DNA from: Anthropogastromicrobium aceti
GTDB lineage: Bacteria > Bacillota > Clostridia > Lachnospirales > Lachnospiraceae
Direction: 5' to 3' (one strand)
DNA: 64,000 nucleotides
NCBI RefSeq assembly: GCF_025567095.1
Contig: NZ_JAOQJH010000014.1
A program made the position numbers and the translations under genes. A model generated the notes under the pieces. The model searched no databases and was not told where the DNA came from. It worked only from the letters and a program-made list of their open reading frames with translations. Every line of letters starts with the position of its first letter. The stretch's first letter is position 1. Positions 17,843 to 25,936 of this stretch are shown one piece after another.

Positions 17843-17851
17843 TGCTATAAT
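17843..17851 (+). promoter_or_regulatory. Extended -10 promoter of the small unknown gene
   Basis: TGCTATAAT: a perfect -10 (17846-17851) with the TGn extension and a poor -35, directly after the terminator and 33 bp before the start codon. Confidence 0.5.
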
Positions 17852-17884
17852 ATAAGCAACTGACTATACAAAAGGAGACGTTGT

Positions 17885-18373
17885 ATGACACAAACAAATT
17901 TAAAAAAGAATGGTAAAAGCAATAAGACAACACTAAGCAAGGTATTAGGAAAGTCTGGGAACAAAAAGCTGTCAAAAGCACCAGCATCCAAACCAGTCAA
18001 AAAGCCAACGGCACCAAAGATGCCGGGAGAATGGCTGTACTTAAACAAAGAAGAGCTGTCTCTTCGCAAAATCTATGAGCTGTTTAATGAAGCGCAGAAT
18101 GCTGAGTATTGGGAGGCAGCAGGTGTACTTGAAATTTCATTGCCAGAGAGCGGTACACTGGATATGGAAGATTTAGAGGGCACGCTTGGCGATGAAGAAG
18201 GTGATGCATATCTGAAGGAAAATGAGATTCATACAGTAGCTGCTGTTACGATTCGCCCGGAGGACTATGAGAAAGCAAAAGAGGTGATGCTGTATATAAT
18301 CGAGAAGCTTGGCGGGTACTTCTGTGGCGATACAGCGGATTTTACGCCTGTTGTTGCAGCAAAGAAGAATTGA
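17885..18373 (+). CDS. Small protein of unknown function with basic tail
   Basis: 162 residues, not recognised. Residues 1-50 are Lys/Ser/Pro-rich and disordered-looking with alternating K-K and P-x-K runs. Residues 50-158 look like a compact alpha/beta domain, starting G-E-W-L-Y-L-N-K-E-E and rich in Glu/Asp, with E-I-S-L-P-E-S, an acidic loop D-E-E-G-D-A and Y-F-C-G-D-T. AAAGGAG lies 6 bp upstream of the ATG, and the gene has its own promoter and terminator. A basic tail on an acidic domain could bind nucleic acid or ribosomes, but nothing shows this directly. Confidence 0.7.
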   Translation: MTQTNLKKNGKSNKTTLSKVLGKSGNKKLSKAPASKPVKKPTAPKMPGEWLYLNKEELSLRKIYELFNEAQNAEYWEAAGVLEISLPESGTLDMEDLEGTLGDEEGDAYLKENEIHTVAAVTIRPEDYEKAKEVMLYIIEKLGGYFCGDTADFTPVVAAKKN

Positions 18374-18427
18374 TTCGTATTAATTTGTTTGCGTAATCTT
18401 AAGGAGAAAAGATAAGACTTGTGGGAA

Positions 18428-18463
18428 AATATCTGTCCTATTGCAATGGGGCAGATATTTTTT
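18428..18463 (+). terminator. Rho-independent terminator
   Basis: AATATCTGTCC (18428-18438) pairs with GGGCAGATATT (18449-18459) with one wobble, then a T run. It lies just before the blaI promoter. Confidence 0.65.
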
Positions 18464-18470
18464 AAAAACC

Positions 18471-18513
18471 GGGTTGACAAGTGTATACCACTATGCTATC
18501 ATAGGGTTGACAC
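18471..18513 (+). promoter_or_regulatory. blaI-type promoter flanked by repeated operator candidates
   Basis: TTGACA (18474-18479), a 17-bp spacer, TATCAT (18497-18502). GGGTTGACA occurs twice, at 18471-18479 over the -35 and at 18504-18512 just after the -10. In both copies a short spacer is followed by AAGT and then ACC. Two such sites around a promoter are what an autoregulated BlaI/MecI repressor would use. Confidence 0.7.
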
Positions 18514-18549
18514 AAGTAAACCGGAATAAACTACAGAAGGGAGTAGAAA

Positions 18550-18933
18550 ATGGCAAAGCATATTGTTTTATCTGACGGTGAATGGAAACTGATGAAACTT
18601 TTGTGGGAGAATTATCCGATGACACTCGGAGATATGGTAGAAGCGATGCAGGATGATACGGCATGGAGCAAAGGAACGATTTTTACAATGCTTCGCCGAA
18701 TGAACACGAAGGGTGTTATTCGTATGGATGATAGCGGAAGGTATCAGCAGTATTATCCAGTATTACAGAAAGAAGAAGCAGAGCAGGCTGAGACGCGCAG
18801 CTTTTTGGAACGTGTATATGATGGCAGCGTGGGAATGATGTTGTCAGCAATGGCACATGATCGGAAGTTATCGAAATCCGAGATTGATGAGCTGTATAAG
18901 ATCATTCAGGAGGCTAGAGAGGAGGGAAAATGA
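18550..18933 (+). CDS. blaI: BlaI/MecI/CopY-family repressor
   Basis: 127 residues, the usual family length. An N-terminal winged helix spans about 1-75 (LSDGEWKLMKLLWENYP, W-S-K-G-T-I-F-T-M-L-R-R-M). The helical dimerisation end holds the protease-sensitive region. These repressors are inactivated by proteolysis triggered by a membrane M56 peptidase. The next gene encodes one and overlaps by the ATGA at 18930-18933. The repressor likely controls its own operon through the repeats at 18471-18512. There is no beta-lactamase nearby, so the regulon lies elsewhere or is only this pair. Confidence 0.88.
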   Translation: MAKHIVLSDGEWKLMKLLWENYPMTLGDMVEAMQDDTAWSKGTIFTMLRRMNTKGVIRMDDSGRYQQYYPVLQKEEAEQAETRSFLERVYDGSVGMMLSAMAHDRKLSKSEIDELYKIIQEAREEGK

Positions 18934-21818
18934 CAGACTGGATCATTGGCTCCTGTGTTCTGATCGTGGCGGTCTTTGCAATCCGCAAAGTATTTGGAAC
19001 GAGAATTAGTAGTCGGTTTCGATATGCACTCTGGGCAGTTGTGATGGTTCGTTTGATTTGTCCGGCGGCATTTTGGAATAATCAGCAGTTGACGCAGAAT
19101 ATTACAAAGGTATCCGAGCAGCTATTTCAAAGTGTAACCCAGCAAAGAAATGAGTTAGATAAGGCAGATTCAAATGCAGAATTCGGAATGGAAAATGGAC
19201 AGGATACAGGCAATACAAACAGAGCTGGTATAGAAGATACGAATAGTGCAGATCGTACCCCAAATAACGATACCGATAACGTGAAGAATCAAAGTACCAA
19301 TATCGGACAGCAAAATGGACAGGTAATCAGTCAGGCAGAAAATATCGACAAGAACGGTTTTTATCAGACAGGGAAGGAGGCATTACCACAACTCGAAGAA
19401 TACACACAATCAAAAAATAGCAATTCTAATGTATTTCACCGTATAATAGCGCAACTAATAAGTATGGTTCCAGCCATCTGGCTTTGCGGCAGTATTGTCG
19501 TAGGACTTTGGTTTATCGGAATCAATCTTCGCTTCCGTCACATGTTAATGCGAAGCAGAAAACAAATAGATAACAGCGAAAAGCCACCGATTTATCAGGT
19601 AAAGGGATTATCCTCTCCGTGTTTGTTTGGGGTGATTCATCCGGCGATTTATCTGAAAGAGGAGACGAACTTGAAGGATGATCAGCTTTTGATGATTCTT
19701 CAGCATGAGAGGTGCCATTACCAGCACAAAGATCATATCTGGCCTGTGATGAGAAGTCTTTGTATGATTATTTGGTGGTGGAATCCACTAGTGTGGGCCG
19801 CAGCAGTAGCATCCAAAAGAGACTGTGAAATGGCGTGTGATGAAGGCACACTGGAAACAATTGGGTGGGAAAATAAATTTTTGTATGCAAAGACATTAGT
19901 TGATGCTGTGTCGGATAAAAAAACTTTTGGTATGACAGCGGCATCAACAATGGTATCAGGAAAATCTGATACAGAAAGGAGACTGCGTATGATGCTAAAC
20001 AAAAAGAAAACAAAAATGGCAAGCGTGGTACTTGCGGCGGGACTTATGTTAAATGCAGCAGCATTGTGTTTCGGAGGAGAAAGTACGGCACAAAGTCAGA
20101 GTGAAACGCAGATAAATCAAGCAGGTCAGACAGATCAGACCACACTTCCGGTGCTTTCAGCAGTGGATGTGTATGAGCAGATACCAATAACGGATGGCGT
20201 GGAGGAGTTTTGTGAGACATTTGGGCTGCTTGATAAAGAATATGTTGCGCAGATTACGCCGGAATGGATGAAGGATAGTGGTATTGCACTGTTTCGTGAT
20301 GCGTTGAATGAACGAGTATACATAACCTGGCAGGATCAGCTGATAGCAGTTCCACAGCTGGCTCAGGGAAAACTTACAACCGTATCGGATGTAAAAGTAT
20401 TAAGTGTGGCTGCGGCAGATCTGGATGAAGATGGCGTTTATGAAGTCTATTTCACCGCAAGAGTGTATATTGGAGGAAGCAGCACGCACACAAATATGAT
20501 CGGTATGGCAAAACTTACAGATGGGTCATTTAGCTGGGATTTTGGTGTAGATGATCAGATGAACAATAAATCCAATGTGCTGATGCTGACACAGAATGAA
20601 AATGGCGAGCTTGTTTGGAGTGAGGCACAATATAAAAAGACAAGTGATAGCAATCTTCGTGAGTCAACTGATAAGGGACCGGGGGCATTTTCACTGACAC
20701 AAACAGATGAGAAAAATGAGCAGATGATTACTTTGATAGAAGGATATCTGACAGGTCAGTTTGCAACAGGCACAGCATCAGAATACCTGCTTAGCCCAGT
20801 TTTTGGTCAGTCAACAGATCTTGATAACTTGAACTGGCTGATTCCACAGGGCAGACTTCGCTGGGGAATGACGTTAGATGAATTGAAGGTATGGTATGGA
20901 GATACACTTGAAATTGTTTCGAAGGAAGACGATATAACGACTGTACAGATTTCAGATGCATATATTTTGGGGTGCAATGCAGCGATCACTGCGACAGTGG
21001 ACAAAAAAGCAGGTGTGACCAAACTTCAGTATGAATTTGCAAAGGAAGATAAAGATGTTGTTGTCGCCAATGCAAATAAAGGATTGCTGACAAATCAGAC
21101 AGTCAGTGCGGCAGAGGGCATAAACGTAATCTATAACTGTGTAGGAATATCGCCCGCAAATTTGGAACTCGATTCCCAGAAGCGTTTTCGTGAAATCTGC
21201 GAGCAGCGGGGCACCTGGTCTGATACCGAAGAAATGCGATACGATGCCAAAGTAAGAGGACAGCTGGCGGTAACAGAGGATGCCTGCGAGTTGTCATTTG
21301 AGGCAGAACCAGAAATGGCAATTTTATATCGAGAGCTTTTAACTGCGGCAAGCAGCGAAATGAGTGGAATAAGAACTCAGTGGCAGCAACTGGACAAAGA
21401 AAATTTGACATTTTCGTGGACTCCAAGCCTTGAAACAACCAATGATTCAAAATGGGTTATGCTTGAAGGAGATAACGCAAATCAGCTTTCTACAATGGCA
21501 CAGGCACTTCTTGGAGTGGCACAGCCGTATCTATTTGGTGGATTTTCGGAAAAGCTTATAAGTAGTGCGGCATATGCATTGGATGCGCTTAAACAGAGTG
21601 AGGACGATGTAATTTGCAGAATTACAGATAGTGATGGAAATCGTGATGCTGTATTTCTTATAAATGAGAATGGAAGTGGATATTGTTTTGTAGCAGTATC
21701 CGATGATATCATTGCACAGGTTGGACTATTCTCATTTACACCATGTGACACTGGAAAGGAATTATATCGAAGGATGTGGGAAGAAATCAATAAGTACGAT
21801 ACGATCGTTGCGCAGTGA
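18930..21818 (+). CDS. BlaR1-like M56 membrane peptidase with large novel ectodomain
   Basis: 962 residues, against about 590 for BlaR1/MecR1. Membrane segments lie at about 3-20 and 30-48. An Asn/Asp/Gln-rich linker follows (about 75-135), then a membrane segment at about 175-200. The zinc site is H259-E-R-C-H263 in LQHERCHYQHKDHIWP. A last membrane span at about 365-385 precedes a roughly 570-residue extracytoplasmic region. The ectodomain shows no penicillin-binding S-x-x-K motif and carries D-L-D-E-D-G-V-Y-E-V, an FG-GAP or calcium-loop-like segment. It is predicted to sense an external signal and trigger BlaI cleavage. The ligand is unknown. Confidence 0.82.
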   Translation: MTDWIIGSCVLIVAVFAIRKVFGTRISSRFRYALWAVVMVRLICPAAFWNNQQLTQNITKVSEQLFQSVTQQRNELDKADSNAEFGMENGQDTGNTNRAGIEDTNSADRTPNNDTDNVKNQSTNIGQQNGQVISQAENIDKNGFYQTGKEALPQLEEYTQSKNSNSNVFHRIIAQLISMVPAIWLCGSIVVGLWFIGINLRFRHMLMRSRKQIDNSEKPPIYQVKGLSSPCLFGVIHPAIYLKEETNLKDDQLLMILQHERCHYQHKDHIWPVMRSLCMIIWWWNPLVWAAAVASKRDCEMACDEGTLETIGWENKFLYAKTLVDAVSDKKTFGMTAASTMVSGKSDTERRLRMMLNKKKTKMASVVLAAGLMLNAAALCFGGESTAQSQSETQINQAGQTDQTTLPVLSAVDVYEQIPITDGVEEFCETFGLLDKEYVAQITPEWMKDSGIALFRDALNERVYITWQDQLIAVPQLAQGKLTTVSDVKVLSVAAADLDEDGVYEVYFTARVYIGGSSTHTNMIGMAKLTDGSFSWDFGVDDQMNNKSNVLMLTQNENGELVWSEAQYKKTSDSNLRESTDKGPGAFSLTQTDEKNEQMITLIEGYLTGQFATGTASEYLLSPVFGQSTDLDNLNWLIPQGRLRWGMTLDELKVWYGDTLEIVSKEDDITTVQISDAYILGCNAAITATVDKKAGVTKLQYEFAKEDKDVVVANANKGLLTNQTVSAAEGINVIYNCVGISPANLELDSQKRFREICEQRGTWSDTEEMRYDAKVRGQLAVTEDACELSFEAEPEMAILYRELLTAASSEMSGIRTQWQQLDKENLTFSWTPSLETTNDSKWVMLEGDNANQLSTMAQALLGVAQPYLFGGFSEKLISSAAYALDALKQSEDDVICRITDSDGNRDAVFLINENGSGYCFVAVSDDIIAQVGLFSFTPCDTGKELYRRMWEEINKYDTIVAQ

Positions 21819-22076
21819 GTGTGATTTAAATCAGTGATGAGATGAGCACTTTTCCCTGAGATGATCGTTAGCATGGATTCAACGTTACGTAAATGGGGGC
21901 GAGGCGAATGTGATTTACGAGGCGGAACGTTGAAGCGAGCTGCTCAAAATAATGTATGATAAAAAGGTACATAGTGGGCATCGCTGAACAGTGACGCCGA
22001 CAAACACTTCGCCGAGTCACCCTTCGTAAGCCTACCGGGTTGTATTACTGTTCACAAAATCTTCACAAAAAAACTC
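21819..22076. other. Gene-less region with a long bulged hairpin (21878-21934)
   Basis: TTCAACGTT (21878-21886) pairs with AACGTTGAA (21926-21934). Inside it CGTAAAT (21888-21894) pairs with ATTTACG (21913-21919), giving a 16-bp bulged stem. A weaker GTGAC/GTCAC pair follows at about 21990-22020. It has no T tract, so it is not an ordinary terminator. It may be a small RNA or a repeat element; part resembles 62521-62600. Confidence 0.5.
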
Positions 22077-22105
22077 TTGCATTTTTGAGTTTGTGGTGTT
22101 ATATT
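22077..22105 (+). promoter_or_regulatory. rplY promoter and leader hairpin
   Basis: TTGCAT (22077-22082), 17-bp spacer, TATATT (22100-22105). In the 98-nt leader TGACC (22125-22129) pairs with GGTCA (22135-22139), extended by GAAA/TTTC. The promoter is nearly identical to that at 55127-55155. Confidence 0.7.
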
Positions 22106-22203
22106 ACATACCGAACAAAGGAAATGACCAGACAGGTCAGTTTCTTAACAAAACCTCTTGTCGAAGGCTGCTAAGGAATCAGATTTTTGGAGGAAAAGAC
22201 AAA

Positions 22204-22806
22204 ATGAATACTTTAAAAGCTGAAAAACGAAGCATGGACATCAAAGCAAAGAAGCTCAGAAGAGAGGGATACGTTGTAGGCAACGTGTTCGGAAAGAAAA
22301 TTGAAGGTTCTATCCCAGTAAAGTTTCATACACTGGAGTTAGAGAAATTCTTAAAGAAAGCACATAAAGGAAGTCAGATCATGCTTGATGTTGAGGGAAC
22401 TCAGTATGATGCACTGATCAAGGACGTCGCATATAACCCTGTTGCAGGAAGAATCGATGAGATTGATTTCCAGGCACTGGTAAGCACAGAAAAAGTTCAT
22501 TCTGTTGTTGAGGTTATCTTAGAGAATCATGATAAGATTGTAGAAGGTGTACTTCAGGAGAGCCTTGAAGAGATTGCCTATAAGGCATTGCCAGCAGATC
22601 TGGTTGATGAGGTCAGAGTTGATGTTGGCGACATGAAGATTGGCGATGTTATTCGTGTAAAGGATCTTCCAATTTATGCAGATAAGAAGATTACTATTAT
22701 GACAGATCCAGATGCGGTTGTAGTAGCATTAAATGCAGCACACAATGCAGCAGTACCTGAGACAGAGACAGCAGAAACTGAAGAAGAGCCAAAGAAGGAC
22801 GAATAA
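22204..22806 (+). CDS. rplY: 50S ribosomal protein bL25 (CTC-type)
   Basis: 200 residues with the two-domain CTC layout. The N-terminal 5S-rRNA-binding L25 beta-barrel spans about 1-92 (MNTLKAEKR, A-K-K-L-R-R-E-G-Y-V-V-G-N-V-F-G). The C-terminal TL5-like domain spans about 95-180 and is followed by an acidic Glu-rich tail. It binds 5S rRNA in the large subunit. The ATG at 22204 follows TTGGAGG; the frame from 22093 only overlaps the promoter. It is a single-gene unit with its own promoter and a strong terminator. Confidence 0.93.
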   Translation: MNTLKAEKRSMDIKAKKLRREGYVVGNVFGKKIEGSIPVKFHTLELEKFLKKAHKGSQIMLDVEGTQYDALIKDVAYNPVAGRIDEIDFQALVSTEKVHSVVEVILENHDKIVEGVLQESLEEIAYKALPADLVDEVRVDVGDMKIGDVIRVKDLPIYADKKITIMTDPDAVVVALNAAHNAAVPETETAETEEEPKKDE

Positions 22807-22843
22807 TCTGGAGAAAATTATAAGTGAACAATTAAATGATTCG

Positions 22844-22881
22844 AAAAAAGGAATGGTCACGAAAATGACCATTCCTTTTTT
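22844..22881 (+). terminator. Strong rho-independent terminator (possibly bidirectional)
   Basis: A perfect 16-bp stem, 22844-22859 with 22866-22881, around a 6-nt loop. The A run on one side and T run on the other would also serve the convergent tetR gene. Confidence 0.9.
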
Positions 22882-22904
22882 GCACAAAAAAATATGAAAA
22901 TTTA

Positions 22905-23540
22905 TTACGAAGCAGTTTTTGTTTCAATTTGTGTCGGCTGCTGAACCAAAAATCCAGCCAGAATCTGGCGTATTACAGTATGGAGATAAGGAAGATATTC
23001 TTCAACTGATACTGGCTGGCCATACAAAATACAGCTGTAACATGTAGAACCAACGAGTTCGATAATTGTAAAGAGCATTAGCTCAGGCTCTGGACAGACA
23101 TATGAATTTTTTTTCATCTGTTCAAATATATAATCATAAAACTGTAAAGACTCATCTGGCAGTGTATTTTCAAAAGCTGTTTTAAAAATCCCCCATGATA
23201 AATTCTTGGAAATAAAGGTTAAAAGACCGTGATCATCATTCAGGCGGCCGATGATGTAGTCGGCAACTGCGATAATCTGGTCTTCAAAGCTATTAAACTT
23301 CTGATCCAGCAGTGCATGGTGAGCATCTGCAAACAGCTGCCCTGCTTTGTGGGCAATCAGCTTATCCCTCAAATCATATTTATCCTTAAAATATAAATAG
23401 AAAGTTCCCTTTGCAAGGCCGGCATCTGAAACAATATCAGAGATAGTCGTCTTTGCAAAGCCCTTATCGCGAAACAAATCAAAGGCCGTCTGCAGCAAAG
23501 CGTTTTTCTTTTGTTTCTTATTGATATCCACTTTTCCCAT
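22905..23540 (-). CDS. TetR-family repressor of the MMPL exporter
   Basis: 211 residues. N-terminal TetR DNA-binding domain spans about 8-65 with TTISDIVSDAGLAKGTFYLYF as helix-turn-helix; the helical ligand domain is C-terminal. It is divergent from the MMPL transporter gene, and three copies of TGACC-N3-NTCA lie between them, one over the transporter's -35. It therefore probably represses the transporter and itself until a hydrophobic ligand binds. GGAGGGG precedes its ATG. Confidence 0.9.
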   Translation of the reverse strand: MGKVDINKKQKKNALLQTAFDLFRDKGFAKTTISDIVSDAGLAKGTFYLYFKDKYDLRDKLIAHKAGQLFADAHHALLDQKFNSFEDQIIAVADYIIGRLNDDHGLLTFISKNLSWGIFKTAFENTLPDESLQFYDYIFEQMKKNSYVCPEPELMLFTIIELVGSTCYSCILYGQPVSVEEYLPYLHTVIRQILAGFLVQQPTQIETKTAS

Positions 23541-23662
23541 ACGAGAACCCCTCCTGTAATACTTGTAATTTATCCTAAGCTATCATTATATCAAGATACT
23601 AAGTAATAGTAAAGGTGTAAATGTTTAAAAACTTGAATCTTAGAGTTATTATCTTACAAAAC

Positions 23663-23749
23663 TGACCGAAAGTCAATTATTAAAAACTGACCAAAATTCA
23701 TTTTATTACCATTTATTTTTCGGATACTTTTAATATTGACCAAAAGTCA
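23663..23749. promoter_or_regulatory. Three TetR operator candidates
   Basis: TGACCGAAAGTCA (23663-23675), TGACCAAAATTCA (23688-23700) and TGACCAAAAGTCA (23737-23749). Each is a short dyad TGAC...GTCA or a one-base variant. The third covers the -35 box of the MMPL promoter. Confidence 0.75.
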
Positions 23750-23764
23750 GTTTCTGCATATAAT
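23736..23764 (+). promoter_or_regulatory. MMPL exporter promoter
   Basis: TTGACC (23736-23741), 17-bp spacer, perfect TATAAT (23759-23764), 35 bp upstream of the start codon. Confidence 0.8.
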
Positions 23765-23798
23765 GCGTAGTGTGAAAAAAAGATAGGAGATGGTTGCT

Positions 23799-25868
23799 AT
23801 GGTTAAAGTAGGAAAATGGATTGCAAAACATAAATATCTGATCATATTGATCAGCATTTTGCTTATGATTCCTTCCGTAATCGGTATGGCAAAGACAAGA
23901 GTCAACTATGATATCTTAAGTTATCTGCCAGACACGCTTGAGACGATCAAGGGTCAGGATATTATGGTCGATGAGTACGGAATGGGCGCGTTTTCCATGG
24001 TCGTCGTGGAAAACATGGAACTAAAGGATGTGCAAAAGCTAGAAGATGCATACAGCGAGATTGATCATGTTAAGGATGTTCTTTGGTATGATGATGTTGC
24101 CGATTTAAGTCTTCCAGTCGAGATGATTCCAAAGGATCTGCGAGAGGCGTTCTTTAAAGGTGATGCGACCATGATGCTTGTGCTGTTTGACAACACGACA
24201 TCATCTGATGAAGCTATGGAAGCCCTTACAGAGATGAGAAAGATCAGCAATGATCAGTGTTTCTTAAGCGGTATGACTGGTATTGTTACCGATATTAAGA
24301 ACCTGGCATTAAGCGAGATGCCGGCATACGTTGTGATTGCCGCAATTCTTTGCTTCATTGTATTGCAGCTGTTTACTGATTCATTTTTAGTTCCGCTGTT
24401 CTTCTTATTAAGTATCGGAATATCTATTCTCTACAACATGGGAACGAATGTATTCCTTGGAGAGATTTCCTATATTACACAGGCACTTGTAGCTGTTCTT
24501 CAGCTCGGTGTTACAATGGATTATTCCATTTTCCTTCTTAGCAGCTATGAGGAAAATAAAGAACGTTTCCCAGATGATAGGGAGCGTGCGATGGGTCATG
24601 CAATCGCCAATACCTTTAAGTCTATCGTGGGAAGCTCTGTTACAACAATTGCTGGTTTTGCCGCACTTTGTTTTATGACATTCGCACTTGGCCGCGATCT
24701 TGGTATTGTCAGTGCAAAAGGAGTTGTAATCGGTGTTATCTGCTGTGTAACTGTTCTTCCGGCTATGATTCTTATTTTCGATAAGCCGATTGAAAAAACA
24801 AAGCATAAGCCGCTCATTAAGAGCATGGATAGATTGTCAGGCTTCATTACAAAGCATTATAAGATTTGGCTTGTTATCTTCCTTGTTCTTTTAGCTCCGG
24901 CAATTTATGGAAACAGCAATACAAAGATTTATTACAACATTGCAAAATCTCTTCCATCCACACTTGAGAGCAATGTGGCAAATGAAAAGCTTGAAGAAGA
25001 CTTTGATATGAGTGTTCTTCACATGGTTATGATGGATAAGAACATGGACGCAAAGGATAAGCGCGATATGTTAAATGCCATCGATGAGGTGGACGGTGTT
25101 AAGTGGACGATCAGTTTAAATTCCTTAGTTGGTGCAACTATTCCAGATTCTATGATTCCAAAGGATATCAAGAGTATGTTGCAAAGTGATAATTGGGAGC
25201 TTGCGTTTGTATGCTCACAATATCAGTCAGCGACAGAGGAAGTTAACAGTCAGATTGCCCAGATCAATGACATTGTAAAGGGTTATGATGAAAATGCAAT
25301 GGTAATCGGTGAAGCTCCTATGATGAAGGACCTTGAGGATGTAACAAATATCGACCTTCAAAGTGTTAACACAGTATCAATGGCAGCGATTTTCATCATT
25401 ATCATGATTATCTTCAAGTCGATTTCACTGCCAATTATTCTGGTAGCAGTAATCGAATTTGCGATAGCAGTCAATATGGCAGTGCCGTTCTATCAAAATA
25501 TCAGTCTTCCGTTTGTTGCCTCTATCGTTGTCGGAACTATTCAATTAGGTGCGACAGTAGATTATGCAATCCTGATGACGAGCCGTTATCAGAAAGAGAG
25601 AAGCAGAGGAAAGAATAAAAAGGAAGCTGTAAGTGCAGCACATAAGGCAAGCCTTGAATCCATTATAACGAGTGGTCTTAGCTTCTTCGCAGCAACATTT
25701 GGTGTATCAGCTTATTCAAAGGTTGATATGATTGGTTCCATCTGTACACTTCTTTCAAGAGGTGCATTAATCAGTGTTGTCGTTGTAGCACTTGTTTTGC
25801 CGGCAATGTTCCTGATTTTTGATAAGGTAATTTGTAAGACATCAATTAACTTTCTTGGAAAGAAATAA
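23799..25868 (+). CDS. MMPL/RND-family transporter
   Basis: 689 residues in two pseudo-symmetrical halves. In each half one membrane helix precedes a roughly 130-residue external domain, followed by five helices. The proton-relay Asp-Tyr motif appears twice: L-G-V-T-M-D-Y-S-I-F-L and L-G-A-T-V-D-Y-A-I-L-M. These proteins export lipids, lipoproteins or hydrophobic compounds. ATG 23799 is preferred over 23790 because AGGAG (23784-23788) is only 1 nt from the latter. The co-transcribed downstream gene encodes a secreted heptad-repeat protein, a frequent partner in Firmicutes. Confidence 0.9.
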   Translation: MVKVGKWIAKHKYLIILISILLMIPSVIGMAKTRVNYDILSYLPDTLETIKGQDIMVDEYGMGAFSMVVVENMELKDVQKLEDAYSEIDHVKDVLWYDDVADLSLPVEMIPKDLREAFFKGDATMMLVLFDNTTSSDEAMEALTEMRKISNDQCFLSGMTGIVTDIKNLALSEMPAYVVIAAILCFIVLQLFTDSFLVPLFFLLSIGISILYNMGTNVFLGEISYITQALVAVLQLGVTMDYSIFLLSSYEENKERFPDDRERAMGHAIANTFKSIVGSSVTTIAGFAALCFMTFALGRDLGIVSAKGVVIGVICCVTVLPAMILIFDKPIEKTKHKPLIKSMDRLSGFITKHYKIWLVIFLVLLAPAIYGNSNTKIYYNIAKSLPSTLESNVANEKLEEDFDMSVLHMVMMDKNMDAKDKRDMLNAIDEVDGVKWTISLNSLVGATIPDSMIPKDIKSMLQSDNWELAFVCSQYQSATEEVNSQIAQINDIVKGYDENAMVIGEAPMMKDLEDVTNIDLQSVNTVSMAAIFIIIMIIFKSISLPIILVAVIEFAIAVNMAVPFYQNISLPFVASIVVGTIQLGATVDYAILMTSRYQKERSRGKNKKEAVSAAHKASLESIITSGLSFFAATFGVSAYSKVDMIGSICTLLSRGALISVVVVALVLPAMFLIFDKVICKTSINFLGKK

Positions 25869-25936
25869 AAAGTAAAGTAACTGGCGTGCACAAGCGTGCA
25901 ATTCTGATTTAGAAATGAGAATGAGGGTGTTATATT

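Noticed and set aside
18471..18513. Classical BlaI operator TACA-N-TGTA
   Set aside because: That consensus is not present; the GGGTTGACA direct repeats are reported instead as candidates only.
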